From positions 744,001 to 808,000 of the forward strand of contig NZ_AP024702.1 in assembly GCF_037076345.1 (NCBI RefSeq): DNA of 64,000 nt, in the 5' to 3' direction. Origin of the DNA: Haloferula helveola. Its GTDB lineage: Bacteria; Verrucomicrobiota; Verrucomicrobiia; Verrucomicrobiales; Akkermansiaceae. The notes under the pieces are model-generated. The model worked only from the letters and a program-made list of their open reading frames with translations, searched no databases and had not been told where the DNA came from. This document shows, one piece after another, positions 39,089-48,286 of this stretch; position 1 is the stretch's first letter, and the number at the start of each line of letters is the position of its first letter. Both the position numbers and the translations under genes were made by a program.

Positions 39089-40477
39089 ATGGGCGTGATC
39101 CCGGAGTCGGACATCCCCCTGGTGATTCCCACACAGGGTTATACGCCGAACTGTTGGGAGAACCGGAGCGTCATCTTCTTTGCCAATCTGCTCTCCCTGT
39201 TCTTCGGAAACCGCGGCGGAGCGAAACTGCTTGAGGATGAGATCAGCTGTGTGGACTCCTACGGTGGTCGTCTCGCACCCGTGTTGGGTTTGATCTTCGG
39301 CGGTGGGGAGAATGTCCTCGTTCTCGAACGCAAGCCGGACCCGGCATTGACGGACTTCTTCCGCTCAATCGGACTAAAGTTGCCCCGCCTCGAAATCCTT
39401 CCGCGGAATGCTTTCGTCTCCCTCGGTGACCTTCTCTCGCGCGGACAAGCTGCCGGACACCCCCTGCTCGACCGGTTGATGATCGAAAGGGCCGAAATCC
39501 TCGACGGGTTCGTCACCGACGAGACCATCGCGTTGTTGGCGGCCACTCTCGGCAAGCGCACCCTCTCGTCACTTTCCGGGAGCCACCGCGGAAACAACAA
39601 ACTTCTCCTCCACGAGCATCTTGAATCGATCGGGCTACCCGTATTTCCCACCCGTCTCGCGAACAACACCGGCGAGGTCGCCGCGGCACTGGACGAGTTT
39701 CGGAACGAAGGCCGACGCCACGCGGTGGCCAAGGCGCAGATCGGCGCTTCGGGAATCGGACTCGTCAGGCTGGCAACCGACGAACACCCCGGAGAGCTTC
39801 CCGGCGCCTTCTTCCATGAGGGCCCCTGCATGGTCCAGGCGTGGCTTGAGGCAGGGAGCGATGGCATCCGCGAAATACTGAGCCCGAGCGTTCAACTCTT
39901 CCTCAACGACGACTCCGCCTATCTCTACGACGTGACGGAGCAAATCCTCAGCGCACACGAGAGCGTTCACGAAGGCAACGAATCGCCACCGACTTATCTC
40001 GACGACTTCCCCGGGTTGCTGAGGGAACTCTTCCGCCAGGCTGGAGAGGCCGCCCGATGGCTCCACCGGCAGGGCTATCGTGGTGCTGCCAGCGTCGATT
40101 TCCTGCTGACGCTGCTCGATGACGGCTCGTTTGTTGCCTACGTGTGCGAAATCAACGCCAGGGTGACCGGGGCGACGTACCCTTCCGTACTTGCCCGTCA
40201 CTTCCGTCCCCGAGGCGCATGGAGGATGCGCAACCTGCGTCTCACCACCCCCCTACCGGGCGCCCTCCTGCTCGAGAAGCTGCAAGCGCACGCAGAGTTG
40301 TTCACCAAGGACAACGGCAGGGGAATCCTCCCCGTGAACTTCAACCTCGAACCCGACGGACTCGTTCGCAAAGGCCAGTTCCTCGCCGTCGCGGAAGACG
40401 TCCCGTCCTGCCGCGAGCTGCTCGAAATCGCCCGCCACGACCTACCCGTCGCATGGGACTACACCCGCGACCGCTGA
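39089..40477 (+). CDS. ATP-grasp ligase with N-terminal pre-ATP-grasp domain
   Basis: A 462-residue protein. Residues 1-165 look like a Rossmann-like pre-ATP-grasp domain. The ATP-grasp part starts near SGSHRGNNKLLLHEHLESIG, with the adenine-lysine strand HAVAKAQIGASGIGLVR, the MVQAWLEAGSDGI region and the metal-binding ending VCEINARVTGATYPSVLARH, with Glu-Ile-Asn. The layout recalls amino-acid or peptide ligases of the PGM1/carboxylate-amine type rather than carboxylases, but the family call is tentative. A M20 peptidase gene follows after 5 bp, so a ligase/hydrolase pair acting on the same amide or peptide substrate is likely. The substrate is unknown. Confidence 0.78.
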   Translation: MGVIPESDIPLVIPTQGYTPNCWENRSVIFFANLLSLFFGNRGGAKLLEDEISCVDSYGGRLAPVLGLIFGGGENVLVLERKPDPALTDFFRSIGLKLPRLEILPRNAFVSLGDLLSRGQAAGHPLLDRLMIERAEILDGFVTDETIALLAATLGKRTLSSLSGSHRGNNKLLLHEHLESIGLPVFPTRLANNTGEVAAALDEFRNEGRRHAVAKAQIGASGIGLVRLATDEHPGELPGAFFHEGPCMVQAWLEAGSDGIREILSPSVQLFLNDDSAYLYDVTEQILSAHESVHEGNESPPTYLDDFPGLLRELFRQAGEAARWLHRQGYRGAASVDFLLTLLDDGSFVAYVCEINARVTGATYPSVLARHFRPRGAWRMRNLRLTTPLPGALLLEKLQAHAELFTKDNGRGILPVNFNLEPDGLVRKGQFLAVAEDVPSCRELLEIARHDLPVAWDYTRDR

Positions 40478-40482
40478 CCGCC

Positions 40483-41586
40483 ATGGACTCCGACCTCACC
40501 GACCGCCTCGTTGCCCTGTCGCGCGACCTGATTCTCATTCCGAGTACGGACAGCCAGCCCCAGGAGCGGGCGCGCGCGTTCTCGTTTTTCCGGAATCACC
40601 TGGAACCGCTCGACCACATCCGCATCGAGCGCCATGAGTCTGGAAACTACGAGTCGCTGGTGGTCTTGCCCGCCGACGTTCAGCACGCGGAGATTCTGAT
40701 GATCGGCCACCTCGACGTGATCGAACACCCGGACCTCGACCTTTACCGATCGCATATCAAGGACGGAAGGCTCTACGGCCCGGGAGCTGGTGACATGAAG
40801 GGGGCCCTGGCCATCATGCTGAAACTCTTCTGTGACCTTCACCGGGCACAGCCGGGGATCCCGCTGGGCATGGTGATTACCTCGGACGAAGAACGAGGAG
40901 GCGAGCACGGGGTCGGATATCTCGTCAGGGAGGCGGGATTGAGGGCGAAACATGCGATCGTACCAGACGGCGGCTCGATCCACAATGTAACGGTCGAGGA
41001 GAAGGGCATCGCCCACCTACGCGTCCACACTGTCGGAAAGGCGGCCCATGCCGCACGCCCGTGGCTCTCAGACAACGCGGCCACACGCCTCGCGACCGCA
41101 CTCGCCCGGCTGCCGGCGGCTTTCCCCATCCCAACCAATCTTGAAGGCGAGCACTGGCAGCCGACTTGTTCTCTGACCACCCTCCACACGCCGAACCGGA
41201 CCTTGAACTGCATCCCGGACCGGGCCGACGCCACGCTGGACCTGCGCTTTCCTCCACCCCATCGACTTGCCGACATTCTGGACCGATTGCAGGATATCCT
41301 CGGACCGGAAGTTACTCTCGAAACCGTAGTCGCCGCCGAACCGTCGCAGCTCAACCCGGATCCGCTCTGGTTCGATATCACCGAAGAGATCACCGGCGAA
41401 CCGGTCCGCGAGGTCCGCGCCTCGGGTGGCAGTGACGCCCGCTTCCTTTGTCAGGCGGGAGTCCAGACCATCGTCGCCCGCCCCGAAGTCGGAAACCTCC
41501 ATGCGGCCGACGAGTGGATCGACATCCGGAGCATGGCGACCTTCTACGAGATCGCACGCTATTACATCTTGCGCTCGCTTGCCTGA
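40483..41586 (+). CDS. M20 family metallopeptidase (DapE/ArgE/CPG2-like)
   Basis: A 367-residue zinc-dependent amidohydrolase. Zinc ligands and catalytic residues are in IGHLDVIEHP (His and Asp), GPGAGDMKGAL (bridging Asp), ITSDEERGGEHG (general base Glu and Glu ligand), the second Asp in IVPDGGS, and the last His in NLHAADEWI. The lid domain covers roughly residues 165-280 (AHLRVHTVGKAAHAARPW). GGSDARFL is the typical DapE/ArgE segment. The start ATG 40483 gives 5 bp spacing from the ATP-grasp gene, so the two probably form an operon. Possible substrates include N-acyl amino acids or peptides made by the ligase. Confidence 0.9.
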   Translation: MDSDLTDRLVALSRDLILIPSTDSQPQERARAFSFFRNHLEPLDHIRIERHESGNYESLVVLPADVQHAEILMIGHLDVIEHPDLDLYRSHIKDGRLYGPGAGDMKGALAIMLKLFCDLHRAQPGIPLGMVITSDEERGGEHGVGYLVREAGLRAKHAIVPDGGSIHNVTVEEKGIAHLRVHTVGKAAHAARPWLSDNAATRLATALARLPAAFPIPTNLEGEHWQPTCSLTTLHTPNRTLNCIPDRADATLDLRFPPPHRLADILDRLQDILGPEVTLETVVAAEPSQLNPDPLWFDITEEITGEPVREVRASGGSDARFLCQAGVQTIVARPEVGNLHAADEWIDIRSMATFYEIARYYILRSLA

Positions 41587-41601
41587 GACGCCGCGTCTCA
41601 G
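41583..41601. terminator. Hairpin containing both convergent stop codons, possible bidirectional terminator
   Basis: A perfect 8-bp stem CTGAGACG / CGTCTCAG with a 3-nt loop (CCG) spans 41583-41601. The stop codon of the M20 gene (41584-41586) and that of the PPK2 gene on the other strand (41598-41600) lie in opposite arms. There is no strong T-run on either side, so terminator function is tentative. Confidence 0.5.
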
Positions 41602-42395
41602 AACTTCTCTTCGACGAAGTTGCGCTCCTTCAACACCAGTTCGTCGGAGAAACCCTTGGAATCCTGAAGTGGCGGCAACTCCACTTTCTCCTTTGGCACA
41701 TCCTCGTAAGGAATTTGATCGAGGAGGTGGGAGATGCAGTTCAATCGGGCTCGCTTCTTATCATCCGAACGGACCAGGTGCCACGGAGCGTGGGACGTGT
41801 CGGTCGCGGTAAACATCCGGTCGTAGGCGCGGGAGTAGTCGTACCAATGGGTCCTTGCCTTCACATCCAGCGGGCTGAGCTTCCACTGTTTGGTCGGATC
41901 CTCGATGCGTGACTCGAATCGTTCCAACTGCTGATCGTGGCTGACCACGAGGAAGTATTTGATCAGGCGGATTTCGGACCGGATCAGACCGATTTCCCAA
42001 GACGGGCACATCAGCAGAAACTCCTCGTACTCCTCCTGCGTGCAGAAGCCCATGACCGGCTCGACACCGGCCCGGTTGTACCAGCTCCGGTCGAAGATCA
42101 CGACCTCACCCGCCGACGGCAGGTGCGCGGCATAGCGCTGGAAGTAGAACTGGGTCTGCTCTTTCTCCGTCGGCGCGGGAAGCGCCACCACGCGAAACAC
42201 CCGGGGGCTGACTTCTTCCATGATGCGCTTGATCACACCGCCCTTCCCGGCGGTATCGCGACCTTCGAAGATCACGACGATCTTGGCGCCGGTCTCAACC
42301 ACCCACGACTGGAGCTTGCAGAGTTCGATCTGCAAACGGCGCAGCTCTTTCTTGTAGGTTTTCTTGTCCAGCGGATCGTCGTGCTCCTTGCCCAT
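41598..42395 (-). CDS. ppk2: Polyphosphate kinase 2
   Basis: A 265-residue PPK2 with one kinase domain. Walker A is EGRDTAGKGGVIKRI, Walker B is VIFDRSWYNRAGVEPVMGF, and the lid/arginine region is LERFESRIEDPTKQWKLSPLD and HAPWHLV. Enzymes of this group transfer phosphate between polyphosphate and nucleotides; class I members make ATP or GTP from diphosphates, others act on AMP. Size and motif set suggest a single-domain class I protein, but I cannot settle the class. It is the last gene of a minus-strand series downstream of the FAD oxidoreductase (45-bp gap). Confidence 0.92.
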   Translation of the reverse strand: MGKEHDDPLDKKTYKKELRRLQIELCKLQSWVVETGAKIVVIFEGRDTAGKGGVIKRIMEEVSPRVFRVVALPAPTEKEQTQFYFQRYAAHLPSAGEVVIFDRSWYNRAGVEPVMGFCTQEEYEEFLLMCPSWEIGLIRSEIRLIKYFLVVSHDQQLERFESRIEDPTKQWKLSPLDVKARTHWYDYSRAYDRMFTATDTSHAPWHLVRSDDKKRARLNCISHLLDQIPYEDVPKEKVELPPLQDSKGFSDELVLKERNFVEEKF

Positions 42396-42440
42396 AGGAA
42401 ACGAAGTTAGGTCGATGCCGTCGCATGTCAGCCTGAAAAC

Positions 42441-43451
42441 CTACACCAGCATGCGTTCGGCGACGTCGATGCCCGACCGAATCGCCAAGGCAATCCGCCC
42501 CTTCCCGGCCTGACCGTCGCCGGCAAAGAACAACCCGTCATCCTCGAGCGGCTTCAGGGAAGACGCGTCCCACGATTTCTTCGGAAGGGCATAGCGCCAG
42601 CGCTGGCTGTCCCACCACTCCGGATCAGGCACGGGCAGGACGGATCGCAATTCCCGCATCACCTCAGGCAGGAGTGTCTCTCGATCCACCTCCATGTTGC
42701 GCATCGTCCAATCGGGAGACATCTGCACGACAAGAATGGTCTGTCCTGAGGGGACATGCCCTGCCTTGTCCTCTTCAAAGCCGATCCATGCGATCGCGTG
42801 GCGGCGATCCTCATTCAGAAGTGCGTGATAGGATCGCCGGGGTTCGACCTCCCGGCAGAAGCCGAGCACGAAGGAGAATTGGGGCGCGTAGTCGATCCCA
42901 GCCAAGGAGATTTCGGCGCCGCTGCCGGCAACCAGTTCTCGTGCCTGCGGAGCGGGTGCCGTGACGAGCACCTTGGCGAATTCGCCCTTCTCTTGCCCGG
43001 ACTCGTCCCGGATCCGCCAAGCTCCGGACGAGCGCTCGACACGGCCGACCCGACACTCCCTCTCGACCACCGAGCCCGGGGACGCCGCATGGAGCAGCTT
43101 CCCCAAAGTGCTGATGCCTTGGCGATAGCTCCAGGCCGGCTCGGCGTTCTCCACCCGGTCCCCTTCCCGGATCCTGCCATCGTGACCGAAGACCCAGACC
43201 GGCTTCTTGATCCGGACCAGGTCATCGGTGGGGAGCCGATCCCGGACGAGCCGGGCCACAACGGGATCATCGAGTCGGAAGAAGTTGGCCCCGTGATCGT
43301 AGCAACAACCGGCCCGTCTTCGGGTTGCGGCTCGTCCCGAGAACCCGCGGCTTTTTTCAAATACCCGCGTCGGGATTCCCGCTGAAGCCAGCGAGTGGGC
43401 TGCCGCAAGGCCCGACATTCCGGCTCCGATGATCGCGACCTCTCCCGTCAT
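42441..43451 (-). CDS. FAD-dependent amine oxidase/renalase-like oxidoreductase
   Basis: A 336-residue flavoprotein. The N-terminal FAD-binding motif is VAIIGAGMSGLAAAHSLASAG, shown here in part as GAGMSGLAAAHSL, followed by FEKSRGFSGRAATRR and YDHGANFFRLDD, characteristic of renalase-type NAD(P)/FAD proteins. The C-terminal FAD contact is LFFAGDGQAGKGRIALAIRS (final helix). The substrate is not predictable. It lies downstream of the di-haem peroxidase gene on the same strand (46-bp gap) and upstream of ppk2. Confidence 0.88.
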   Translation of the reverse strand: MTGEVAIIGAGMSGLAAAHSLASAGIPTRVFEKSRGFSGRAATRRRAGCCYDHGANFFRLDDPVVARLVRDRLPTDDLVRIKKPVWVFGHDGRIREGDRVENAEPAWSYRQGISTLGKLLHAASPGSVVERECRVGRVERSSGAWRIRDESGQEKGEFAKVLVTAPAPQARELVAGSGAEISLAGIDYAPQFSFVLGFCREVEPRRSYHALLNEDRRHAIAWIGFEEDKAGHVPSGQTILVVQMSPDWTMRNMEVDRETLLPEVMRELRSVLPVPDPEWWDSQRWRYALPKKSWDASSLKPLEDDGLFFAGDGQAGKGRIALAIRSGIDVAERMLV

Positions 43452-43497
43452 TCCGCGCCACCAGACAACTCATGGCCGGTGGTGCAAGTGGAATTCC

Positions 43498-44883
43498 TTA
43501 CTCGGCGGCCTCGGGTTCGTAAGCAAAACGATAGAAACCGTTGGGCTGACCTTCGGGTGCGGGAATCGCCACCACGACGTTGCCGTTCGGGTCAGCCGTG
43601 ACGGGAAACGAGTTCCAGCTGTCGAGTTGATTGCTCCACTGGAACACATAATCGACATTCGGGACTCCCGTCATGCGGACTGTGAGACCTCGGGAAGCTC
43701 CGGATCCCGCGAACTGGATGCCCAACCCTTCGGAAGGCAGCACCACCAGAGAGAGCAAGCCGTCCGCCCCGTACGGATCCGACCACTTCGGATCGGTGTA
43801 AATGGAACTTCCGGTGAGGGTTTCAAGAAACGCTTCCAGATCACCCCGCTCCTGGACCGTCAGATTCAAACGTTGCGGCTGCGGTGGCTGGCCGGGACCA
43901 CCGGGGCGGGTCAGACGCCGGTCAAGTCCGGTGACTACCGCCGGGATCGCGTTGTAGTGGTTGATCACCTGCGCCAAGGTCGCGAACTGCGCGGTGTGCA
44001 TGAAGCCGCCGTGCGGGGCTCCGTTCTCGTCGACGAGGTCACGCAGACTTGGCGAGCGGGTGACGGCGAAGTCGTTTCCGCCCGAGAAGGATCCGACCAC
44101 CCCGTTGTTCCCGGAGTTCGGATCGATATCGAACTCGGGCGGCCTGTGGCAACCCGCGCAGCCGGCGCCCTGCCCCGGAGGCGCGAGGAAGAGCTGTTTG
44201 CCGCGATTCTCGGCGGGCGTGAAGTTCGGGAAAGGCGGCCCGTCATTGCCGACGATCGTACGACCCTCGTCGTACTTGCTGTCAAACGACTGGATGCTCC
44301 TGATGAACTGGGCGAGCGATTGCTGAACGCGTTGCTCGGTCACGCCCTCGTCGCCATAGACGGCAGTGAAGAGCACCTGGTATTCCTCGATCGACGAAAG
44401 CTTGTCCACGAGGTCGGCAAATCCCGGATCGCCATCGGCGCCGCTGAAGCCCATCTCCACGTGATCCTGGATCGGCCTCGTCGTCTGGTCCTCCAAGGTC
44501 ACCGCCCGCTCATCCCAGAAGAACCGACGTTCCGCGGCAAAGCGGGAGTTCACCAGTCGCATCGAGTGCCTCCCGGTCGTGCCGGCCACACCCGTGCTGG
44601 CAATCGCCAGATCGGAGAACGCGTGTTCCTGCTGATGGCAGGACGAGCAGGAGATCGAATCATTTCGAGACAGCCGCTTGTCGTAGAAAAGCACGCGTCC
44701 CAACGTCGCCCCGAGATCGGTGATCGGATTCCCGGGCGGCGTGTTGTCCCGATTGATGTACGCCGGAACCGGCTGGTCCGCGTAGGCCTCGGGCCGGGTC
44801 AGGTCGAGGACCCCCTCGGCGGTTTCGGCGGCCGAGGCAACAGCGGAAATGGCGGCAAGACAGAGGGCGGTTGGGGTTTTCAT
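43498..44883 (-). CDS. Di-haem cytochrome c peroxidase (MauG/CcpA type) with C-terminal beta domain
   Basis: A 461-residue exported protein. A signal peptide (MKTPTALCLAAISAVASA) precedes two c-haem motifs: CSSCH with the context SRNDSISCSSCHQQEHAFSD and CAGCH in GAGCAGCHRPPEFD. The segment around ERRFFWDERAVTLEDQT is the usual peroxidase core between the haems, and MHTAQFATLAQVINHYN is near the second haem. From about residue 365 there is an extra domain of about 95 residues (LTVRMTGVPNVDYVFQWSNQ and GFYRFAYEPEAAE) not part of the bacterial CcP core. It would reduce peroxides in the periplasm or oxidise a protein partner. Confidence 0.94.
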   Translation of the reverse strand: MKTPTALCLAAISAVASAAETAEGVLDLTRPEAYADQPVPAYINRDNTPPGNPITDLGATLGRVLFYDKRLSRNDSISCSSCHQQEHAFSDLAIASTGVAGTTGRHSMRLVNSRFAAERRFFWDERAVTLEDQTTRPIQDHVEMGFSGADGDPGFADLVDKLSSIEEYQVLFTAVYGDEGVTEQRVQQSLAQFIRSIQSFDSKYDEGRTIVGNDGPPFPNFTPAENRGKQLFLAPPGQGAGCAGCHRPPEFDIDPNSGNNGVVGSFSGGNDFAVTRSPSLRDLVDENGAPHGGFMHTAQFATLAQVINHYNAIPAVVTGLDRRLTRPGGPGQPPQPQRLNLTVQERGDLEAFLETLTGSSIYTDPKWSDPYGADGLLSLVVLPSEGLGIQFAGSGASRGLTVRMTGVPNVDYVFQWSNQLDSWNSFPVTADPNGNVVVAIPAPEGQPNGFYRFAYEPEAAE

Positions 44884-44950
44884 GACCCCAAGTGCAATAC
44901 CCGGGCGTGAAGCGATGATGCGGAAAGGGACCTTTTTTGTTAAGATCGGG

Positions 44951-46345
44951 TTAATCCGGCGATGGCCGGGTCATCGCCTCGAAATCCATCAGTCGGTCGA
45001 AACGGCTCGCGTCGACAACCCCACTCGCCAGCACCTCTTCCCGGAGCGTCGTTCCGTTCCGGTGCGCAGCCTTGGCGATCTCGGCCGCCTTGTCGTAGCC
45101 GATTTCGGGCACCAGAGCCGTCACCGACATCAGACTGCGCTCGAGCGACTCCCGGATACGGGTCTCGTTGGCCCGTATCCCTTCGACGCATCGCTCCGTG
45201 AAGCTGGCGGACGCGTCGCCCAGCAACCGGATGGAACGCAGAAGATTGTGAATCATCACCGGCTTGAAGGTGTTCAACTCGAACTGTCCCTGACTTCCGG
45301 CCATCCCGATCGCCGCATCGTTTCCCATCACCTCGATGCAAACCTGGGTCAGAGCTTCGCACTGGGTCGGGTTGACCTTACCCGGCATGATCGATGATCC
45401 CGGTTCGTTTGCCGGAAGTTCAAGTTCTCCCAAGCCGCACCGGGGACCCGATCCGAGCAGGCGAAGGTCGTTCGCGATCTTGAAAAGCGAGGCAGCCACC
45501 GACTTCAGTGCACCCGACATGGCCACCACCGCATCGTGGGCGGCGATGGCTTCGAAGCGGTTCCCGGCAGGAACAAACGGCTCTCCCGTGAGCTCGGCGA
45601 GACGGGCAATCGCCCGCTCGGCGAACCCTTCCACCGTATTCAGGCCCGTTCCCACCGCGGTTCCTCCGAGGGCGAGCTCGTGAAGTCCGGCGAGCGCTGC
45701 CTCTACCCTCACCACTCCCAATTCGACCTGCCGCGCGTAGCCGCTGAACTCCTGCCCAAGGGTGAGCGGCGTGGCGTCCTGGCAGTGGGTTCTGCCGGTC
45801 TTGACGATGTGGGAAAACTCCCCGGATTTCGCTTCCAGCGCCCTCCGCAGCATCTCCAGCCCGGGCAGCAAAACCCGGCGAGCTTCTGCAACAGCCGAGA
45901 TATGCATCGCTGTCGGGAAAACGTCGTTCGATGACTGGGACCGATTGACGTGGTCATTCGGATGGACCGGGTCCTTGCTGCCAAGTTCCCCACCGAGAAT
46001 CTCGTTGGCCCGGTTCGCAACCACCTCGTTGACATTCATGTTGGTCTGCGTACCGGAGCCCGTTTGCCAGACCGACAACGGAAAGTGCTTGTCCCACTTG
46101 CCGTCGAACACTTCCTGAGCGGCATCGGCAATCGCCCTGCCGATGTCTGCCGGGATCAGTCCCAGTTCCCGATTCGTCTCGGCGACGGCGCGCTTCACCA
46201 GCCCGAGAGCATGGATCAACCGAATCGGCATGCGATCGGAACCGATCGGGAAATTCGTGAGCGACCGCTGGGTCTGAGCGCCCCAGTAGCGGTCCTCCCT
46301 GACTTCAACCGACCCGAGACTGTCCGATTCAAGACGCGTCTTCAT
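44951..46345 (-). CDS. fumC: Class II fumarate hydratase
   Basis: A 464-residue fumarase interconverting fumarate and malate in the TCA cycle. Family blocks: [14 protein letters not shown] near the N-terminus, [57 protein letters not shown] and the catalytic flexible loop [20 protein letters not shown]. It is of the usual length for the class II type, which needs no iron-sulfur cluster. It lies 67 bp upstream of the di-haem peroxidase gene, same strand. Confidence 0.96.
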   Translation of the reverse strand: MKTRLESDSLGSVEVREDRYWGAQTQRSLTNFPIGSDRMPIRLIHALGLVKRAVAETNRELGLIPADIGRAIADAAQEVFDGKWDKHFPLSVWQTGSGTQTNMNVNEVVANRANEILGGELGSKDPVHPNDHVNRSQSSNDVFPTAMHISAVAEARRVLLPGLEMLRRALEAKSGEFSHIVKTGRTHCQDATPLTLGQEFSGYARQVELGVVRVEAALAGLHELALGGTAVGTGLNTVEGFAERAIARLAELTGEPFVPAGNRFEAIAAHDAVVAMSGALKSVAASLFKIANDLRLLGSGPRCGLGELELPANEPGSSIMPGKVNPTQCEALTQVCIEVMGNDAAIGMAGSQGQFELNTFKPVMIHNLLRSIRLLGDASASFTERCVEGIRANETRIRESLERSLMSVTALVPEIGYDKAAEIAKAAHRNGTTLREEVLASGVVDASRFDRLMDFEAMTRPSPD

Positions 46346-46384
46346 GGCGAACCGTCCGAAGCGACTTCAGGATGCCGGACTCTA

Positions 46385-46534
46385 TCAATCGGTCGCCTCC
46401 TCGATGGCATCACCGATCTCTTCGACCGCGTCTTCAATGGCCTCGGCGGCCTTTTCTTCAGGAGTCTTCTCCTTACAGGACGCAGCCACGAAAAACGGCA
46501 GCACGGCGATGGGAATGAGTAGGAGTCGTTTCAT
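46385..46534 (-). CDS. Small lipoprotein (49 residues)
   Basis: A 49-residue ORF, shorter than most gene callers accept. A lipoprotein signal (MKRLLLIPIAVLPFFVAASC, cysteine at 20) is followed by a charged helix rich in Glu and Ala (EEKAAEAIEDAVEEIGDAIE) that would form an amphipathic coil. This resembles the many small Lpp-like or 'entericidin-size' envelope lipoproteins. There is no good ribosome site, which is normal in this window. It is 39 bp upstream of fumC on the same strand. Confidence 0.72.
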   Translation of the reverse strand: MKRLLLIPIAVLPFFVAASCKEKTPEEKAAEAIEDAVEEIGDAIEEATD

Positions 46535-46558
46535 CGGTAATCGGGTGGCAACGGTTCA

Positions 46559-46720
46559 CTATCTTTTGACTGCATTCAGGATCAGGGAAAGGACCAGCAG
46601 GACAATGAAGATGTAGAAAATGATCTTGGCGATTTCCGCGGCTCCAGCCGCGATGCCACCAAATCCGAAGACGGCGGCGATGATCGCCACCACGAGAAAG
46701 ATAAGAGCCCATCGTAGCAT
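46559..46720 (-). CDS. DUF1328 (YtjA-like) small membrane protein
   Basis: A 53-residue, almost entirely hydrophobic protein: [19 protein letters not shown], then [20 protein letters not shown] and [13 protein letters not shown]. This is the pattern of the DUF1328 family, two short membrane helices connected by Gly/Ala. Such proteins are widespread and stress-associated in some bacteria; the function is not known. It precedes the 49-residue lipoprotein gene by 24 bp on the same strand, so they may be co-expressed. Confidence 0.85.
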   Translation of the reverse strand: MLRWALIFLVVAIIAAVFGFGGIAAGAAEIAKIIFYIFIVLLVLSLILNAVKR

Positions 46721-46803
46721 GACCTTGTGTTGGTTGGTTTTCGAGTGCGTCCAAATCTCGGACCCACTTCAAACCTTGCATGGAAAACCCTTTCAGGCAC
46801 GGA

Positions 46804-48036
46804 CTAATCTCTCTCCGCCGCCAGACCTGAGGCCGCGAGCCCCCCGACGGCGCAAAAGACCGAGTAGACGGCGAGCAGGGCCAGTGGAGACCACGCTTGC
46901 AGGGGCGACGCAAGGGCGCCGACAATCAGGATGATCACCGCAATCAGCGTATTCGAGGCCGAGACATAGTCCGTTCTCCTATCCCCTTCCGCCGCGTCGA
47001 CAACCCAGGTCTTCCGGCCGAGCCGCACCCCCGCGTAGCCGATGTTGAAGAGCAGGTAGAGAAATGGCCACACGAGGAAATGCCCGGACCACCCGGGCGC
47101 CCGCCAAGCGATCAACATGGCGCTGAAGCCCACGAAGGCTGCAACAGCGCCACCGAATGCCATGGCGAGGCGACCCGCCCTGTCAGCCAGCTTGCCCCAA
47201 AGGAACGAACTGGTTCCGCTGGCGACACCCGACGCGACCAGAAAACCGACGAGCGCCCCCATGGATGCGTTTCCGCCATGGCCCAGCACGACGAAAAGTG
47301 GCGACGCCAGCGAGCTCCCCAACAGCAGGCTGCGGGCAATCACAAACCGTCGGAACCTCCGGTCATCACGCACCATCCGGAGTCTCGAGCCGATGGTTGC
47401 AGCCGGTTGCTCGCCGGACTCCTCCGACTCCGGAACCGGTTCCTTCACCATGGCATAGGCCGCGGCACCGAGGACCCAAAGCATCGATGCTCCGAGAACC
47501 AGCCAGGCGAGGAACCGCGTGGCATCACGCTCCGGCCCGACCAGCAGCGCCACCGCCGCTCCTGCCGACAGCACCCCCGAAATCGCGTTGGACAGGCCGC
47601 CGACTCGACCGCGGAAACCCTTCGGAATCGTTCGCCCCAACACATCCTTCGAACTGATCGAGCAAAACGATCTCGCGAAAGCAAAGCCGGCCAGAGCCAC
47701 GACGATGACGACGCCGGCGGCGGTTGGCGGGCACACCAAGGCAGCGGCTCCCATCGACGCGATGCATACCGCCTGGCCGATCGCCCCACCTGCAAACACC
47801 CATTTCCGCCGCTGAAATCGCTGCACCCACCCCGAGACGAAAAGTTGAGGAAGCATCGAACCGGATTCGCGAACCGGCACCAGCATCGACAGGACCGCCC
47901 CCGACGTCCCGAGGGAGGAAAGCAGCCAGGTAAGAACCGTCTTCGGGTTGGTCAGGACGTCACCGAGTTTGGTGCAACTCTGGGCCGCCACAATCAGTGC
48001 CGCCGCCCGTTTCTGGCTGGGTTGAAGGTCCGACAT
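46804..48036 (-). CDS. Major facilitator superfamily transporter
   Basis: A 410-residue transporter with about 10-12 hydrophobic segments, for example VVIVVALAGFAFARSFCSI, FLAWLVLGASMLWVLGAAAY and LLALLAVYSVFCAVGGLAAS. A hydrophilic loop with many Arg (SRLRMVRDDRRFRRF) separates the two halves as usual for MFS. The first helix follows a short N-terminus. The start ATG 48036 has GAGG nine nucleotides upstream; ATG 48051 is an alternative. No substrate can be deduced. Confidence 0.85.
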   Translation of the reverse strand: MSDLQPSQKRAAALIVAAQSCTKLGDVLTNPKTVLTWLLSSLGTSGAVLSMLVPVRESGSMLPQLFVSGWVQRFQRRKWVFAGGAIGQAVCIASMGAAALVCPPTAAGVVIVVALAGFAFARSFCSISSKDVLGRTIPKGFRGRVGGLSNAISGVLSAGAAVALLVGPERDATRFLAWLVLGASMLWVLGAAAYAMVKEPVPESEESGEQPAATIGSRLRMVRDDRRFRRFVIARSLLLGSSLASPLFVVLGHGGNASMGALVGFLVASGVASGTSSFLWGKLADRAGRLAMAFGGAVAAFVGFSAMLIAWRAPGWSGHFLVWPFLYLLFNIGYAGVRLGRKTWVVDAAEGDRRTDYVSASNTLIAVIILIVGALASPLQAWSPLALLAVYSVFCAVGGLAASGLAAERD

Positions 48037-48286
48037 CAGGAAGGACCTCATCCTAACCGCGTCCCGGAGTCCGCCAAGTGCGACGCCGGAAATGTCGGTT
48101 GGTCCTTGCCAAGCGGCGGATCCCCGCTATGCCTCGGCCGCCCTCCCCACCGGGAGGCGCGCGGACGATCCGAAGTTCCGCAACCGATTCCGGTCCCCGT
48201 TCGATGAGGGATCCGACGCGGCTTCACCCTCCATTCCTCATCGTCCCGCCGACGCGCCGAACCCCGGCCTGCGGCAATCCCAAATT

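Noticed and set aside
44884..44950. Promoter between fumC and the di-haem peroxidase gene
   Set aside because: TTAACA and CATCAT, 17 nt apart on the minus strand, match the consensus poorly; not enough to list.
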